64,000 nt of DNA from Phaseolus vulgaris (Eukaryota; Streptophyta; Magnoliopsida; Fabales; Fabaceae). How positions within the stretch are numbered: position 1 is the first letter of the stretch; each line of letters begins with the position of its first letter. The stretch lies in the NCBI RefSeq assembly GCF_000499845.2, contig NC_023758.2, forward strand, positions 16,384,671 to 16,448,670, given 5' to 3'. This document shows, piece by piece, positions 21,722 through 33,961 of the stretch. The position numbers and the translations under genes are program-made. The notes below the pieces were generated by a model that was not told the origin of the DNA, did no database searches, and saw only the letters and a program-made list of their open reading frames with translations.

Positions 21722-22605
21722 TTAGGTCAGATGCATGGGTACAGTGTGGATGGTTGAACCTCCTGGATACACTCTACCAATGGCCACTACACGAGGAGGA
21801 TTTCCATCAACAAATAACCTGCACTGATAGGAGGATTCAGTGTCATCATCTTCAAAGTCCTCCATATCACAGCTACCTTTGGTGCTAGCTTGACCACGAG
21901 CATAAATTACATTCACTAGTTCAACTGGATTATATCTTTGCTCGAATTCAACTTTTAACTCTTGAGTAACTTGTTCTTTTATGCTCTTAGTCAGGTGTCC
22001 AATCAACCTCTCTGTCAATTGTGCAACTAATTGATCAATCATCGTCAATTGTGCATTGTGTAACACCAACACCAAAACAAACCATACGAACACGCTGAGG
22101 GTGTTCTTCAGTGCCAATGGCCACGATTAAGATGTCATGTCAACCTTTGGGAACAAAACTTCCATAGGAGCTTTCCTCCACTAGCTCGTCCTGTAAAATA
22201 TAATACAATGTGTTAATATAATAATATGTAATGATAAGTTTGTAAGACTAAAAATATGACATGTAATTAAGAACTTACAATATATAGAGAAATCTCTAAT
22301 GATTTCTCAGATGTCATTTGACCTCCTAGTTTAGTTCTAGCCAACTTCCATTTCTCATGTCGACTAAGAAGGGATGGAGGATAGATAAGTTCAGCAGAAC
22401 CAGATTCTGCCTGTTGTCTCTTTAACTTTTCTTCTACTATTCTTCTCTCTAGCAAATCAAAACCTCCCCGAGACAGTCTGTGGGGGATAGTATTTTTTTG
22501 TGCAATCATTTGAGTTTTCTTCCTTATTTCCTGTAAGTACATCATACACATATAAATTATGAATTGCATGATAAGATAAAATAACATATATAATGAAATG
22601 TTCAC
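21722..22605 (-). pseudogene. Broken CACTA (Ptta/En/Spm) transposase-related gene
   Basis: The minus-strand exon 22605 to about 22267 carries the conserved 'LSRGG(F)DLLE' and 'SRHEKWK.ART...GQMTSE' segments of the plant Ptta/En/Spm family. After a likely intron near 22190-22266, a second part reads 'SSYGSFVPKG', then a stop, then 'AIGTEEHPQRVR', and continues with frame changes to the stop at 21722 (end 'VYPGGSTIHTVPMHL'). At least one nonsense codon and a frameshift make it a pseudogene. The 5' part is lost at LTR L. Confidence 0.65.
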
Positions 22606-23738
22606 TGTACCGTCCCGTATCCGGGCGTTGACAAAGTCAAGGTCAAAGTCAACGTCGGGGTCAAATTCAATATAAGGCGTCGCCTAGGTGAGGCGACGCC
22701 AAGTGCAAGCATCGCCGAGGCGGGGCGTCACCGAGAGGAAGCGTCGCCAAGATAAGGCGTCGCCTAGTAGGCGTCGCCAATATAGGGCGTTGTCAAGGTA
22801 AAATGTCATAAGAGCAAGGCAACCGCAGCGTTGCTCCCCGATACCCATGGGTAGGAAAGACCATGGAGGGAGTGACGCCGTGGGAATCAAGGCCATAGTA
22901 ATAGCGCCAGTGGAGAGCAATCTGACTCATGAAGTGCCCATGCTGCTCCAGAGACGCCCTTGGGATAGTTACGACTCATGAGAAGGGTCACGCCCGGGGC
23001 AGCCAGGTGCAGGGTATGAGAGGAAGGTAGATACTCTCTTAAAGTGAGTGGCTAGATGTTTGGGGGCATGAGTTGGCACCCAAAAAGTCACCCCTTGCGG
23101 AGATGCACTCCTAGGTAGGAGGACTCACACGAGGAAATACCCCCAAGTGGGGTCACAGTGCTGTGAGGCCCTCCACGTGTAATAGCAGCGAAGTCAGAAT
23201 AGAAACGTCAATTTGTCAGGTACAAGGTAATTAAAACTATTTAATAAAGTTTACGTTTCGAGCGTTTAAGGTACTATAAATGCTCCTAAGCGGTTTGAAC
23301 GTCTTAAAGGCGCTGAACGTTTTATAATTAAATGCGCTTTAAGACGCTTTAAATGCTAGAGTAGTTTAAATAGCGCCTTGAATGTTGGAAACGGGGTTCG
23401 AACTTTTGGCAGACTTTCCCAGAGTATACTCTAATTGCTTGCTCGAGTCTTGAGGCTACAGACAAGGGACTAGAGAGAGGTTGTTTGCCAGAGGGAGAAA
23501 GGAGACACAATACACAATTTCTTTTGACCACCTTCAGAGTGCCATTCACGGTGCTCCGATACGGAGGTGTAGAGTTTTGGTGTTTCTTGCTAGCTGACTT
23601 GAGCGTCGGAGTGCAAACGGCCGCTAGGGCGCCCTTTTGTCCTTCTTTGCAGGAATCCACAGGTAACCAGTGGGAAGGAGTCCCTAGCTTACGGGTGAGG
23701 TTGCGCACAAAGACGTCCCAGGTCAACCGGCCGGAACA
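22606..23738 (+). repeat. LTR L (Tat-like, family of J and K)
   Basis: Starts TGTACCGTCCCGTATC and ends GGTCAACCGGCCGGAACA; this matches LTR J and the reverse of LTR K. No purine tract precedes it and no primer binding site follows. Flanks TTCAC and ATGTG do not match, so it is not a simple solo LTR. It contains GGCGTCGCC-type short repeats at 22675-22800. Confidence 0.8.
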
Positions 23739-23755
23739 ATGTGATACGTGGTCCC

Positions 23756-24938
23756 TGATAGCTGTCGTTTTGTTGTCAAATTAATATGATAGTAGAGATG
23801 ATAAAGAGATGATAGTATAATTGTGGTCAGATGACTCCAAGTTGTCTCTCAACAAATCCAATAGTGATTCAATTAACCGAATTCAAAACCTATCTGCAAG
23901 CAATGAAAAGTTAGTAATAACAATAATAATAAAAAGGTGGTTAAGATAGTTATGCAGGAAATATAAAAGAGATTGAAATAGCAAATAAAAAGTGGTTGAT
24001 CCCCAAGTTTTTCCACCATTGAATTCTTCACAGGTTCTCTAAAGATTAATCTTTTCTCATTCCTCCAAAAGAGCTAAACCAGATTAAACATGCGCTAATC
24101 TAATTCAACTGAAACTCACCAGTACTGGTTTAACCAGTACCCACTTTGTTCCATGCATATACTCCATGGGAATGCTTACCTCCTCTCTCTCAAATCATGC
24201 GCCCAATAAATTAATTAGAACAATGTGAACTAACTAAGAAATTAAAGTTTAAGATAAGGAAGACTCTCAATCATGTGTTCAAGTACAACCTCTCACAAAA
24301 ACAAGTTTTCTAGGAGATTAGACTATTAAAACAACTACTATAGAGAATTAAAAAGCGAAACTTTTATTGAACAAAACCTCAGAACTCAATGGGGAATTAG
24401 AAAAGAATCAACCAAAAAGGTTTAGCCTTCCATATATGGAGGCAAAACAAAAGAATTACAAAGAAGAAAAGAATCTAAGAAAACCCTATGAAGCTATCCT
24501 TTTCTCCTTGATGCTTGTGTCCTTTTATAGGTTTTTCTTCTCCAAGGATCTTGGGAAAATATTGTAGTTTATATTTTGTTAACAGTTTCCGACTTTCCGA
24601 CTTTCCAACTTTCCAGAATTCTTGTATTTTGCAGAAGATTTGCTTCCAATTCTGTTTCTAAGATATTATAGATTTTATTTTCTCTTTCTTCTCCTTAGAA
24701 TTTGTTTTTTGTTTTGGTTCAAGAAGCAAGTTGCAATTTTGCATATTTGGCCCATTCACAAAGGTAGATGCTTCCTCTGGATAATGTACTCTAAAAACAC
24801 AAAATTAACAATAATAATAGTTAAGGCCCAAATAAACCCAATTATATGAATCTGAATTACAATAATGGATTTATTTATTATTATAGTCCAATAACCCATG
24901 ATTAAAGCTATTGAGTGTGAATAAGTATATGCTCATCA
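23756..24938 (-). repeat. Solo LTR S with target-site duplication GTCCC
   Basis: An 1183-bp TG...CA segment (TGATAGCTGTCG to GCTCATCA) flanked by GTCCC at 23751-23755 and 24939-24943. Nothing coding lies inside; short frames are fortuitous. Orientation is inferred from the minus-strand promoter-like word CCTATAAAAGG near 24525. The family is not recognised among the other LTRs here. Confidence 0.75.
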
Positions 24939-24943
24939 GTCCC

Positions 24944-25862
24944 AGTCAGGGGTCAACTTAGATCGAGCTAATACTCCTAAATAACTTACAAATTTAGCCT
25001 GGTTAGGGCCTAATGCCCTAATGTGAGTTGATTTTAGGATTGTTCATTTAGGTGACACTTTAGATTTATGATTGAGATTTTTTAGACAATTAAGAGTGAA
25101 AACCTAAAGAAAATCTCCATTGGACATTAACTTAACCAAGTGGTTAAGTAGATGTGAAGGTTCATTTCACAAAGGAAAAAGGAAAAGACAATGATAATAT
25201 GAACGTGAAGCCAAGATAAGGTGCAGAATTAAACAAGGAAAGCAAGAACAAAAGGTAATAACCGAAAAGACATAATGAAATCAAAACAAGAACATATTTA
25301 TGAATATAATGGAATGAAAATGGAAGGAAGAGATGAAGGAATAAGGAAGCTTATGAGAGTGGAGTTTGAGATAGGGAGCACGCCACTTGAAGGATGAATT
25401 TACTCCAAGATAAGTGTTGGAATCTGCCACTTGAGAGCTCTCAAATTCTCATAATATAAGACTAAAGATTAAGAGGAACAAGCCTCACTAGCATCACACA
25501 CAAATTGTGCAGAGTAACTTTTCTTCTATTCAATTCAACTTGTCAATACAATGAGGGAGGCCTCCTATTTATAATAAGAGGAGCCTTGTAGAATAAGAAA
25601 GGAGAGGGGTAGGAATTTCCATGAAAGGGGGCGGCCTAGGGTTGGACTTTTGGTCAATGTCGCCCCTTCCATAGCCTTCTAGAAGGTAGGGTTTCCTTCC
25701 TACCCTAATGAACTTCTCATAGGCCCAATTTTATAACTTCACCTCCTATTTGCTATATGGACCTACTCTTGCTTATTCTACTATTTGGACCCCTCAAGTG
25801 AGCCCAAATTATTTACAACATATTCTAATCATTAAGAAGACCAGCAGGAAGATTCTAATAGT
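24944..25862 (-). repeat. LTR-like segment of chromovirus fragment P
   Basis: The minus strand shares with LTR E the blocks around CAAGTGGC..CACTTATCTTGGAG and CAAGTGGCG, and has a TATTATAAATAGGAG promoter-like word near 25570. Its exact ends were not found; solo LTR S is inserted at or near its left end. It directly abuts the truncated gag at 25863, so internal sequence has been lost. Confidence 0.5.
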
Positions 25863-26240
25863 CAAATCCTCCCAAGAGACCACGACTGACCTCTTGTTTA
25901 AACCAATGTCCATTACAGATTTGTGCCACCATTGCATGGCATAATCCAAAAATTCTAAGGAGGCTAACTTAACTTTTTGGTCATCTTGGACCTCATGTAC
26001 ATTAAAGATTTTTTCTACTTTAGCCTCCCATCCTAGGTAAATACTGGGATCACCTTCCCCACTAAAACTAGGAATTTTTACAAATGGTAAAGAAGGCTTT
26101 GCCACATGTTGGCGCCTATCATTAAAATGATGCATCTTCCATTCGTCCTCCTATTCTTGGCTACCATTGTGTTGATAACTTCTTGATTCATGCCTTAGAC
26201 TCCATCTTCTTCCTCTTTGGGGTGACAAAAAATTAGAGAA
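25863..26240 (-). pseudogene. Chromovirus gag N-terminal fragment (element P)
   Basis: The minus strand reads a Ty3 Gag start: 'PSLPFVKIPSFSGEGDP', 'YLGWEAKVE', 'FNVHEVQDDQKVKLAS', 'QWWHK' and 'VVVSWEDL'. It is close to the Gag of element F. There is a stop in the region before the conserved part, and the frame is lost at 25863, so this is a fragment. Upstream, 26241-26495 is the T-rich (on the minus strand) leader without a gene, into which element I was inserted. Confidence 0.7.
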
Positions 26241-26495
26241 AAGAAGTTAGTAAGAAATTCACGAGCAAGGTTGTGCCACTTGTATCAAGATCACTCCAAA
26301 CACTCAAAGAAAGAAATTTCTTCCCTTAGCCAAGGTCTTTCTTGTGGATGAAAAACTCTCAAATGAAAAAGGTCAAAGCCTTCAACTCTTGATCAAAGTA
26401 AATTCACCACCAAAACCCAAGGAAAAGAAATAAAATAAAAAAACAAACAATAAAAGCTTAAACAAGAAAAGCTAAACCAAATTGGAAAAAAAGAA

Positions 26496-27409
26496 TGATC
26501 CTGCCGGTTGACCTGAGTGCAAGAGCCTTGCCACGTCGAAGGTTTCTCCTTCTGGATCAGCTTCGCACCACGTTAGCTTCTGTCCTTCACACCTCAATTC
26601 TCCGCAAGAACCTGAAAAAGACAGAGTGGCGCCGCTGCGGCCGATCGCGCTCCGACGCTCAAGTCAGTGACGGAATCACCAAATACTAGGAGAGAAAATC
26701 TCAACTCAAGGAACCGTGCAAGAATTCTCTCAGCGTACTCAAGAGTTCTGGAAAACGTACCTCAAAATCTGTTAAGAGTTCCTTATATACCTGAGCGTTT
26801 CTCTCTCCTGACGGTTACACCTCTGGACACGTGGCTCACATCCAACTGTACACGTGTCACCATCTGGATTCCTCTCCACTTGAGCGTCACTTCTACTCTT
26901 CAAGCTATTCGACTAAGTTACCCATGCGAGGAGTAACTACAGCTTCCTTGGAGCGCGACCCCTTAAGCGGCGAGTACAGGGTGTCACCATGCACACCTTC
27001 TCTGTGGTCTTTCCTGCTGCTATCAAGATCTGCTTCACTTGCACATCGTGCATGTTCTGGTAAACTGTTCCCTTGCCTCGACCTCTGGCTAGGGAATGAT
27101 CATCTGATAACTTCGTCCTTCGTACTAGTACCCCTTGAAAGTCTTAAGCAAGCCTTCTTGATCTTTCGGCGATGTGCCCCTTTCGGCGGTCTCTAACCAC
27201 TTGATCGCCTAAACTCACATACGGTGACTATGACGCAAGCCCGGTGACCGCTGGTTATACATACTAGAGATCGGAGAACGTCAACTAAACGGTTGACGAC
27301 TACACAGACTTCCCAACGTACTTCCCTTCTGTCAGCCAGGTGTTCCGCTCAACACGTCTATATTATCGCTTTCTGCCACGTCATCACTTCCGACTACCCG
27401 ATCGGTACA
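26496..27409 (-). repeat. 3' LTR of element I
   Basis: TGATCCTGCCGG to GATCGGTACA, 914 bp, followed by the reversed purine tract. Same family as the LTRs of element B. It contains a minus-strand TATA word (near 26793). Confidence 0.88.
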
Positions 27410-28008
27410 CAAGCCCCCCAGTCTTAAGTTGAGACTTGACCAGCGAAAAGACTAAGAGGTCACGTCACCGTCGATCTACGTGGCACTGGTGCAGATTTCC
27501 GTACGCTCGTACCCTCTGCCTTTCTGACGCTCCACCAACCCCTTTTTCAATCACACGACACGTGGCTTCATCAACGATCGTCTTTAACTGTCGTTTGCGC
27601 TTCCGAAAACGTTCGAAAAACCCTTAAACCCTCGCGCTTTTCACTGTTCCATCATCTTTCTTCACTCTCAAGCATTCCAAGCGTTTTCTCTGTGAACCAG
27701 GAAGCTTCTCGTCCCTCTCAATCTCCAACTTTCTTCATCGTTCATCTGATCACAAAAAGGTACCCCTTTTACTCCTTCTATTGGTATTTGCTGCATTTTA
27801 ATCGGTCTGCATCATCCATTAACTGTCTGAAGCATACGTTGTGGGCTGTTTTTTTCCTTTTCTCTTTTTCTCGTAACCTAGGGCTTCGTCCTTCATAACG
27901 TTTATCTCAGCGAACCCTTATTCGTTCGCTCTGTCTTCTTCGTCCTCAATCGAGTCGTTCTCTGTTATCCTCATTTCAACCCTTTCTCTTTCCTTTGCAG
28001 TTCCTGCG

Positions 28009-30594
28009 ATGGCTCACACGAAGTCCACCGCTAACCCTCCTTCTTCGTCGCGAAACCCTCCACTCAAAACGCGTAGGGTTGCCCCTGGGGCAAATCCTCC
28101 ACCAGCGCGCAACCCACTACGAGCCTCTGGTGCTCCTTCTAATCAGGCTGAGAGGCCTACCTCTTCTCACGCCAATCCCACTCAGGCAACTCCACCAGTC
28201 GCCGGAGGAGCCTCCCTTACTCCGCAAGACTACAAGGAGCTCTACCCTTGGGCCACCCCAACTTTTCTAAAAGAGACCTCTTCGATAAACACTGAGTTGG
28301 GCGTGCACCGACTAAGGAAAGGAGATCAGCCTGACCTTTCCTTCCATAAAGAGCATGATAGCAAAGTGGCTGTGCTGCCCTGCCTCCCAGGTGAGCCGAT
28401 CTGCGCGGATGATAAGGGGAACAACGGCGAGTTGTTCTGCTTCATCTACACCACTTTGTTCAAGAAAGTGAAGCTTAGGCTTCCTTTTACCCGCTTCGAG
28501 AGAGATCTTCTAACCGAGCTCAATATCGCCCCCGCCCAGCTTCATCCCAACAGCTGGGTGTTTATAAGGGCGTTCCAAATTCTTTGTGCACATTTGCTGT
28601 TGCCGGCCTCAGTCGACGTCTTCCTCTTCATATTTGAGGCAAAGAATCCCGGAGATCGCCTTTGGGTCAGCTTGAACGGAATTGCTGGGAGATCCATCTT
28701 CTCAATCTTCCAGCAATCTTACAAAGACTGGAAAGGGAAGTTCGTGAAGGTGTGCCAAAACGACCAAGACCCCTCACTGCTCGACGGCTTCCCCTTGTAT
28801 TGGGTACACAAGGGGGACAAGGACTCTAAGGACAGCTTCAGAAGACCAAGGAGTCCTGACAACATGGGGGAGTTAGACAAAGATCTTTGCCTCTTCTGGA
28901 AGAGCGTGGCCGCCGCTAACATCACCTTCCCCACTGCCTCAATCATTCCCTACGATTTTTTCGAGAGCCAACTCGAAATACACATAGGTTAGCTCCTACC
29001 TCCACACCAAGTCTTTCACTTTGAGCTAATACTAACTTAGCGTCTTCACCACTCTGTTTTGGCATTCCATTATTCTGTGTTGACCCTGATCTTTCATCCA
29101 TGTATTGTTTGTGTTGTCTCTGCATAAATACGCTCATATTTTCTGTTTCTGTTTTGGTTGCTCACCTATTCTTTTCCTTGTGCAGATAACATGCTGGGAA
29201 AAGGGAAACTGGCAGAACTGAGGGCGATCGCCCGATCCCACAAGCTTGCGGCGGGCTCCCAAGCCGTGCCCAACCCGGTTGTGGCGATCGCCTCTTCCGA
29301 AGGCAAAACTCCTCCCCGAGGTCCAGCTTCTTCTGGGGTACTACCCGCCCCTCAAAGGAAAAAGCTGATCTTGAGGAAACCAAAAAGGAAAGCTCCTCAA
29401 GTGGTGCAAGAGGAAGAAGAGGATGATAAGGAGACTGAGGATGGCCTCGTCACCAAGAGAACAAGGGCGGTTCCCTCTTCACCACCAGCACTCCCAACAC
29501 CAACACCGCCCTCACCTCCAGCTCCATCACAACCAGTCCAAGCAACACCCTTGGCCGCCGCACCCCCCGTGGTTGAAAGCAGCGACCCCAACTTCATAGA
29601 GAACCCTCCAAGCGCCTCCACACCGTTCGTATCTGTTGGAGAGGGTCCTCCTTCTACCACGTCTATTGCTGGGGCCGCACCAGGAGAAGATGAGGGCGCT
29701 CATAACTCGCCGATACTCATAACAGAATCTCCAACCTCACCACCACGCCAAGAAGCCCCCCTTGCCCTTCAAACTCAAGAGGGTGGTGGTGAAAGTCAAC
29801 ACCAAACTCCTCCAGCACCTCCACCAGCAACAACCTCAAGCCTCCCAACCTCCTTCGAAGAGATCTTGGGGCCCTTCACATCTAAACTGAAGATGATGGC
29901 GGAGGATCTCCCCTTGATTGTATCAAAAGCCGTGAAGGACTCCCTCAAGAAGCTCCAAGAGGAGAACTCAGCGCTCAAGGAGTCAAATATGATGACAAGG
30001 GCTGAGGCTGAAAAGCTCACGTGCAACCTGCTGATGGCTGAGTTGGAGCACTCAAGGCTGGAGGACGCCATGGATGCTGAGCTAAGGAGCACACGCAAAG
30101 AAGCCTCCGATCTGCGCCAAAAACTGCTCCTCCAAGTACAAGAGAAGATCGACTTGGAAAGCAAGTTAGTCCCTTATAGGCTCAAAGTGGCAGACTTGGA
30201 GGCTGCAAAAAAGGCGGATGCGACCAAGGTGGAAAACCTTGAGAAAAGGTCAGCAGATCGGGAGGTTCTCCTTGGAAAGGTCGAAAAGGAAAGGGACGAT
30301 GCTCTTGCTGAGCTCGCCAAAGCTCGAGAGGAGGCAAAAACGATTGCTACAGAGTTGGCCCAAGCTCGGGACGAAGGCAAAAAGGCTGCTAAAGAACTTG
30401 CTCAAGCTCGCGAGGAAACCGAAGAGCTGAAGAAACAAACACAAGAGCTCGAGCAGAGCACTGCCCAAGTCCTCACCGTCGGGTTTGACGCCACTCTGGA
30501 GCAAGTAGCATGTCAATACCCCGAGCTCGACCTCTCCATGGTGTCAATCTGTAACGAGGTGGTGGATGGGAAGATTGTACCCTCTGAAGACTAG
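28009..30594 (+). CDS. Tat antisense accessory gene, copy I, intact (two coding exons, 795 aa)
   Basis: The ATG at 28009 lies 8 nt after a TTTGCAG acceptor; the upstream intron would be 27760-28000. Coding exon 28009-28987, intron 28988-29185 (GTTAGC..GTGCAG), exon 29186-30594; the join is phase 1 and makes Asp at the junction. Without splicing the first frame ends in the donor itself (Gly, stop). Regions: Ser/Pro-rich ~1-80; conserved domain ~85-320 resembling the 'putative gypsy type transposon' family, with 'LHPNSW', 'DRLWVSLNGIAGRS' and 'QQSYKDWKGKFV'; a basic patch and Pro-rich linker ~380-540; a long coiled coil ~560-760; and an acidic end with 'VVDGKIVP'. It is opposite in strand to the parent element. 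Biochemical role unknown; a DNA/RNA-binding or regulatory role is only a guess. Confidence 0.72.
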
Positions 30595-31211
30595 CTGCAT
30601 TCCCCCATCACCTTGTTTTTGTAAAACCTTTATCTGTAATTACTGCTTATGTAACTGTTTACATTTGTATGCAAACTCGAACAACCACTTTTTGTATAAC
30701 TTTCAATGCCGAAGAGTTGTTTTCTGATACTTCTCTTTAAATGCTTCTTACTCGCTGTGTGGTTAATCAACATAACCGGTGAAACTTGCTTAAACAAATT
30801 AACTCAGCGGTACTTTGGGCTTAACCATTCACTCACTGCTTTGAACTTGAGCAAACTGTTAATCTTATAGCAATTTATCGAACTGTTAACTCAAAGTAAA
30901 ACTTGAGCAACTATTAATTCTTAAGAGATGACATTCAATATAACTTGCAAACTTAAGGCAATAAACCTTAACGTAAGCTACTTACTAGGCAGTAGGTTTT
31001 AACTTAAACTAGTATCACAATACAGTTTACCTGATCTGCCCAGCAAAGTGAGCCCTTATTCCTGTCATCACCTGGAACTCTTCTGATCGCCGTAGGGTTC
31101 TGGCGATGTGAACTTTCTTGCCTTCATAACTTGACCATTGTTCCCTCATTTGGGGGGTAGAGGCGCCTTTCGGATCCTTCTCTACCTCCCTGAGTTTCAG
31201 AACAATGAGCT
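30595..31211. other. Spacer of element I between antisense gene and LTR J
   Basis: No coding frame. It ends with the GGTAGAG..GGATCC block that recurs near 37010 (element N) and 47550 (element A), so it is the start of the pol-proximal spacer of the Tat elements. Confidence 0.6.
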
Positions 31212-32467
31212 TGTACCGTCCCGTATCAGGGCGTTGACTAAGTCAAAGTCAACGACTGGAAAGTCAAAGTCAGCTCGAGGTGTCGCCCAGATGTAGAGAC
31301 GCCAAGAGGAAGCGTCGCCAAGGCAGGACAAGGCGTCGCTAAGGCAAGGCGTCGCCTAGGTGAAGGCGTCGCCCAGGTGAAGGCGTCGCCCAGGTGAAGG
31401 CGTCGCCCAGGTGAGGGCGTCGCCAGATTAAACGGTGTAAAAGCAAGGCAATCACGGTGTGGTTCCCCGATACCCATGGGTAGGAAAGACCATGGAGGGA
31501 GCGACGTCGTGGGAAAGCCTCAGGTCCCGATATCTCGGGAAAGTGATAAAGAGAAGGAAAAGGTGGCTCCAAGGCCATAGTGATAGTACCAGTGAAGGGC
31601 AGCCTGACTCGCGAAGTACCCCTGCCGCCCCAGAGACGCCTTCGGGACAGATACGACCCAAGAGGAAGGTCACGCCCAGGATAACCGGGTGCAGGGTGTG
31701 AGAGGAAGGCAGATACGCTCTCAGAGTAAGTGGCTAGATACTTGGGGGCATGAGTTGGCACCCAAAAAGCCACCCCTAGCGCAGTAGCACTCCCAAGCAG
31801 GAGGACCCACACGTAGAAACGTCCCCAGATGGGCAGAAACGCCCCCAGATGGGGTCATGGTGTCGTGAGGCCCTCCACGTGTACGACAGCAATGCCGGAA
31901 TAGAAACACCCTCTAGTCAGGTGCCAGGTAATTAAAGATATTCAATACAGTTTCCCTTTTCAGCATTCAGGTACTATTATGGCTCCCAAGCGTTTCAACG
32001 TCTTAAATGCGCTACGTTTCATAATTAAGCGCTTTAATGAGTGCGTTACGTTCGAGTTAAAAGCGCTTTAAGGCGCTTTAAATGCTGGGGTAGTTTAAAT
32101 AGCGCTGGGAATGTCGGAAAAAGGGTTGGAACTTTCGGCAGATTTATCAGAGAACTCTCTAGTTGCTTACTCGTGCTTCAAGGTTACGTACGAGTGACTG
32201 GGGAATATTTTGCCTGAAGGAGACAACACACACACGTATACACAGTTTCTTTTTACCACCTTCAGAGTGCTACACGCGATGCTCAGAGACGTGGGTGGAC
32301 AGTTTTGGTGTTTCTTGCTGGCTAACTTGAGCGTCGGAGTGCACACGGCCGCTAGGGCGCCTCTTTGTCCTCTTTTTTGCAGGAATCCACAGGCAACCAG
32401 TGGGAAGGAGTCCCTAGCTGACGGCTGAGGTCGAGCACAAAGACGTCCCGGTCAACCGGACAGAACA
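31212..32467 (+). repeat. LTR J (Tat-like, family of K and L)
   Basis: Starts TGTACCGTCCCGTATCAGGG and ends GGTCAACCGGACAGAACA, 1256 bp. It includes about five units of an 18-bp repeat built on AGGCGTCGCCCAGGTGAA (31316-31425). There is no purine tract before it and no matching 5-bp flanks (GAGCT, GAAAA). The left neighbour is element I; the right neighbour is a 127-bp AT-rich strip and LTR M. Confidence 0.85.
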
Positions 32468-32594
32468 GAAAATAAAAAACTAACCTGGAGCATGAATTGA
32501 TGAGTTGTGGTGGCGATAGTGAAACCAAGCAACAAACAAAATAATTTATAAAAATAATTAAAACTATATTAATAATTAAAATTAAAATTAAAAT

Positions 32595-33470
32595 TGTTCT
32601 TGCTGGTTGACTCGCTTCGCCGGTTGATTCGAACGGTAGCCTTTGGCCTTTCTGTCTCCGCCTGAGAATCGTACTTCCTTGATCAAAGAATCTCTCACCT
32701 GCAAAAACAAAGGGGCGCCTTAATGGCCATTTGCACTCCGAAGCTCAAGTCAGTATAAGGGCAAAGAAACACGAAGTGTATAAAGTAGTTTCAGTCTTAG
32801 AAACTGTGTACCTTGTTAGGACTGTTCACACCCTTTATATAGGTTGAAACTAGGGTTTTACCTTTGTGTTGTTACCCTTGTCTAGGGTTCTTTGGGGACC
32901 GTCCTTGTGCCGCTATTTACATAATCTTAGCGTATTTGGCACACAGAACTTCCATTAACTGGAGTGCAACAAATAACAGAGTGGCCGCCTGGGTACCAAC
33001 TTGTGCACCTATCCTCTGGCCCCATCTGCTTCTGCGGGTGCCCTAAGTATTCACGTGCCATGCATGCAGCTTCCCTTGGAAACCCTAACCCTAATGGGGC
33101 TCAACGCCTCCAATGATCATTCTCTCGTGTCGCGCCTGTATGCGTTATGCACACCACATGCATGGATCCCTCGTGACTTAGGCTTCCCTTATATTTGATG
33201 TTTTAACTGATAACTTAGTATAACTCTAGGGTCCACCTTACGTGGCCCACTATAACGTTCAGACCGCCGATGTCCGATCTCTCCCTCTATTGACGAGGTC
33301 TGATGTCGATCTCCAATATCGGGGTCTATGGTACCAATGTCCGAACACTGACCAGTCTCCTGATAGATGCGTCTGGGCCCCCCTTACGTGGCCCCCTTCC
33401 ACTATCAGGCACCGGTGTGCGATGTTTGAGGTCAGACTGTTGAATTGATGATCGAGGACTGGTCGGGACA
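32595..33470 (-). repeat. 3' LTR of element M
   Basis: TGTTCTTGCTGG to GGTCGGGACA, 876 bp. It has the CTCCGAAGCTCAAGTCAG block typical of these Tat LTRs and a TTATATAGG promoter-like word near 32836. Confidence 0.7.
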
Positions 33471-33961
33471 CAAACCCCCAGTCTCGAGCTGTAACTTGTT
33501 TCAGCGAAGAGATTAAGTGATCGCCCTGGGCGAGCTACGTGGTACTGAGTAACGGGACTTGAACAGTACACCGAAGTGACGTCTCACTATACTTTTTAAA
33601 TCAGCGTACACGTGGCAAGATCAACGAATATCACTTGTTGGCGCTTGTGCTTCTTCGTAAATTGTTCAAACCTTTAAACCATTACGCTCTCTTCACAATT
33701 TCATTACTTTCACTTAAGCAAATCCTTCCTCAAGTATTTCTTCAAAACACTCTCTATTCTCTTTCCAAAACTCAAACCTTCAACCTTAACTCATTCAAAG
33801 GTATGATTTTTACTCACCGATTACTCTTGCTTTATGATTCCGCTACCCATAACATGCTATAATTGTTCTGGGACTGTTTACGTTTTATGCATTTTAGGTT
33901 TTTTGCACGTTACATTTCCCTTGTTTTACGCTTTGTAACTCTATTTTTCTGGGTTTTCTAG

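Larger units (their letters stand above)
19859..22605 (-). mobile_element. CACTA-like DNA transposon remnant
   Basis: The left edge TACTACAAGAAAAATC resembles the common CACTA terminus CACTACAAGAAAA. It is followed by a subterminal array of 28-bp units and, further right on the minus strand, by the remains of a plant CACTA-type accessory/transposase gene (21722-22605). The right side is cut by LTR L at 22606, so the opposite terminus is missing. 20255-21700 is AT-rich with no gene that I can support. Confidence 0.5.
26496..31211 (-). mobile_element. Tat-lineage element I, 3' part with antisense gene
   Basis: Minus-oriented: 3' LTR (26496-27409), purine tract (as CCCCCCAG at about 27414-27421), the plus-strand antisense gene, then a spacer with GGATCC-containing words also found in elements A and N. 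Gag-pol and the 5' LTR are missing, replaced at 31212 by LTR J. The left flank is AAGAA inside the leader of fragment P. Confidence 0.85.

Noticed and set aside
23349..23784. Frames of 99 and 125 residues on opposite strands
   Set aside because: Both lie in LTR L and its edge; the same sequence recurs in J and K as non-coding LTR.
30250..30516. Minus-strand Leu/Phe-rich frames that resemble membrane proteins
   Set aside because: Complement of the coiled-coil part of the antisense gene, where Lys/Glu codons read as Phe/Leu.
33080..33100. Telomere-like AACCCTAACCCTAA
   Set aside because: Only about two units, within LTR M; too short to be an interstitial telomere.
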